A stretch of 46,462 nt of DNA. It comes from Leucogyrophana mollusca. Taxonomy: Eukaryota > Basidiomycota > Agaricomycetes > Boletales. The stretch is from the NCBI GenBank assembly GCA_021014945.1, contig MU266553.1, positions 1 to 46,462 of the forward strand, read 5' to 3'. The position numbers and the translations under genes are program-made. This document shows, in pieces, positions 46,090 to 46,462 of this stretch. Numbering within the stretch: position 1 is the first letter of the stretch; the number at the start of each line of letters is the position of its first letter. The notes beneath the pieces are model-generated. The model did no database searches, was not told the DNA's origin, and was given only the letters and a program-made list of their open reading frames with translations.

Positions 46090-46462
46090 GCGAGAAACCC
46101 CCCCCAAATATGGCAACTGGGGACTGTGAGACTCCAGACACCACATTGAATAAATTTTAGGGTTACACTAGGGTTTAGCTTCCACAATAATATAATTGTG
46201 TCCACAGTCTCAATTATTTTATCTACAAGACTCAACCAGAAAATTTACAGTTGTCATGGCCTGCCTCATTCCATTCAGAAAAAATACAATACAGTTTGTG
46301 CGCATCTAAGCCCTTGACCCAAATTTTGGAGTACCAAGTGGCCAACATCGGAGCAGGATTCTGATGACATTCTGTGGTATTCTTTTATACTGATGAATCA
46401 CATTGTTCACTCAGCATACTTACTGTTGGAATAGCAAGTGTGAGCATGCCCATAGCCTATCC
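46045..46462. mobile_element. Probable end of a mobile element, cut by the window edge
   Basis: Composition changes sharply to AT-rich sequence inside the 3' exon of the secreted-protein gene. The border carries three copies of a GAAACCCCC motif (46057-46107), the kind of subterminal repeat seen at transposon ends. The first bases, TCTACTGAGAAACC, resemble some Helitron 5' ends, but a DNA transposon with C-rich subterminal repeats is equally possible. No coding part lies in the window. Confidence 0.4.

Overview
The window is nuclear DNA of a filamentous basidiomycete, most likely an Agaricomycete. The protein-coding genes are broken by many 40-95 nt GT-AG introns, several gene families are typical of mushroom-forming fungi (macrophage-activating-glycoprotein-like GPI protein, DUF7918 protein, HET-domain proteins, small secreted proteins), and housekeeping genes sit only 180-250 bp apart in divergent pairs. 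I rebuilt gene models by hand from reading frames, splice signals and conserved motifs. All complete models keep frame across every junction. No tRNA, rRNA or CRISPR was seen.

Layout. 0.7-4.7 kb: a TBC/RabGAP gene (minus), divergent from a COA6-like cytochrome oxidase assembly factor (5.0-5.3 kb). 6.6-7.5 kb: an unknown 271-aa protein. 8.1-10.3 kb: a GPI-anchored secreted glycoprotein divergent from a YABBY/HMG-like protein. 11.8-12.3 kb: a small secreted protein. 12.8-14.0 kb: an HSP20-like protein. 14.0-16.7 kb: no coherent gene. 16.7-19.0 kb: a 15-exon major facilitator transporter. 19.0-21.2 kb: fragments only. 21.2-22.1 kb: a secreted protein made of Gly/Lys/Asp hexapeptide repeats. 22.8-24.1 kb: a quinone-oxidoreductase/CipB-like enzyme. 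24.5-26.9 kb: DNA polymerase delta subunit 3.

27-36 kb is the accessory part. Two paralogous HET-domain genes (HET1, HET2) lie in the same orientation inside about 3-kb duplicated units. Each unit also carries a conserved putative 5'-UTR intron and an F-box-like remnant facing the HET gene. A C2H2 zinc-finger gene lies between the units, and a copy of the POLD3 upstream region marks the far edge. The HET1 tail gains a basic nuclear-localisation-like sequence across a splice junction; HET2 has lost it through a frame change. HET proteins are known in fungi as non-self recognition and cell-death factors, so this pair is the best candidate for an unusual system here.

36.2-39.3 kb: a 10-exon gene of unknown function. 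40.7-41.9 kb: a DUF7918 protein ending in a SUMO-interaction-like motif, divergent from GMP synthase (42.1-44.3 kb). 45.4-46.1 kb: a secreted protein whose C-terminus appears replaced by the end of a mobile element that runs off the window.
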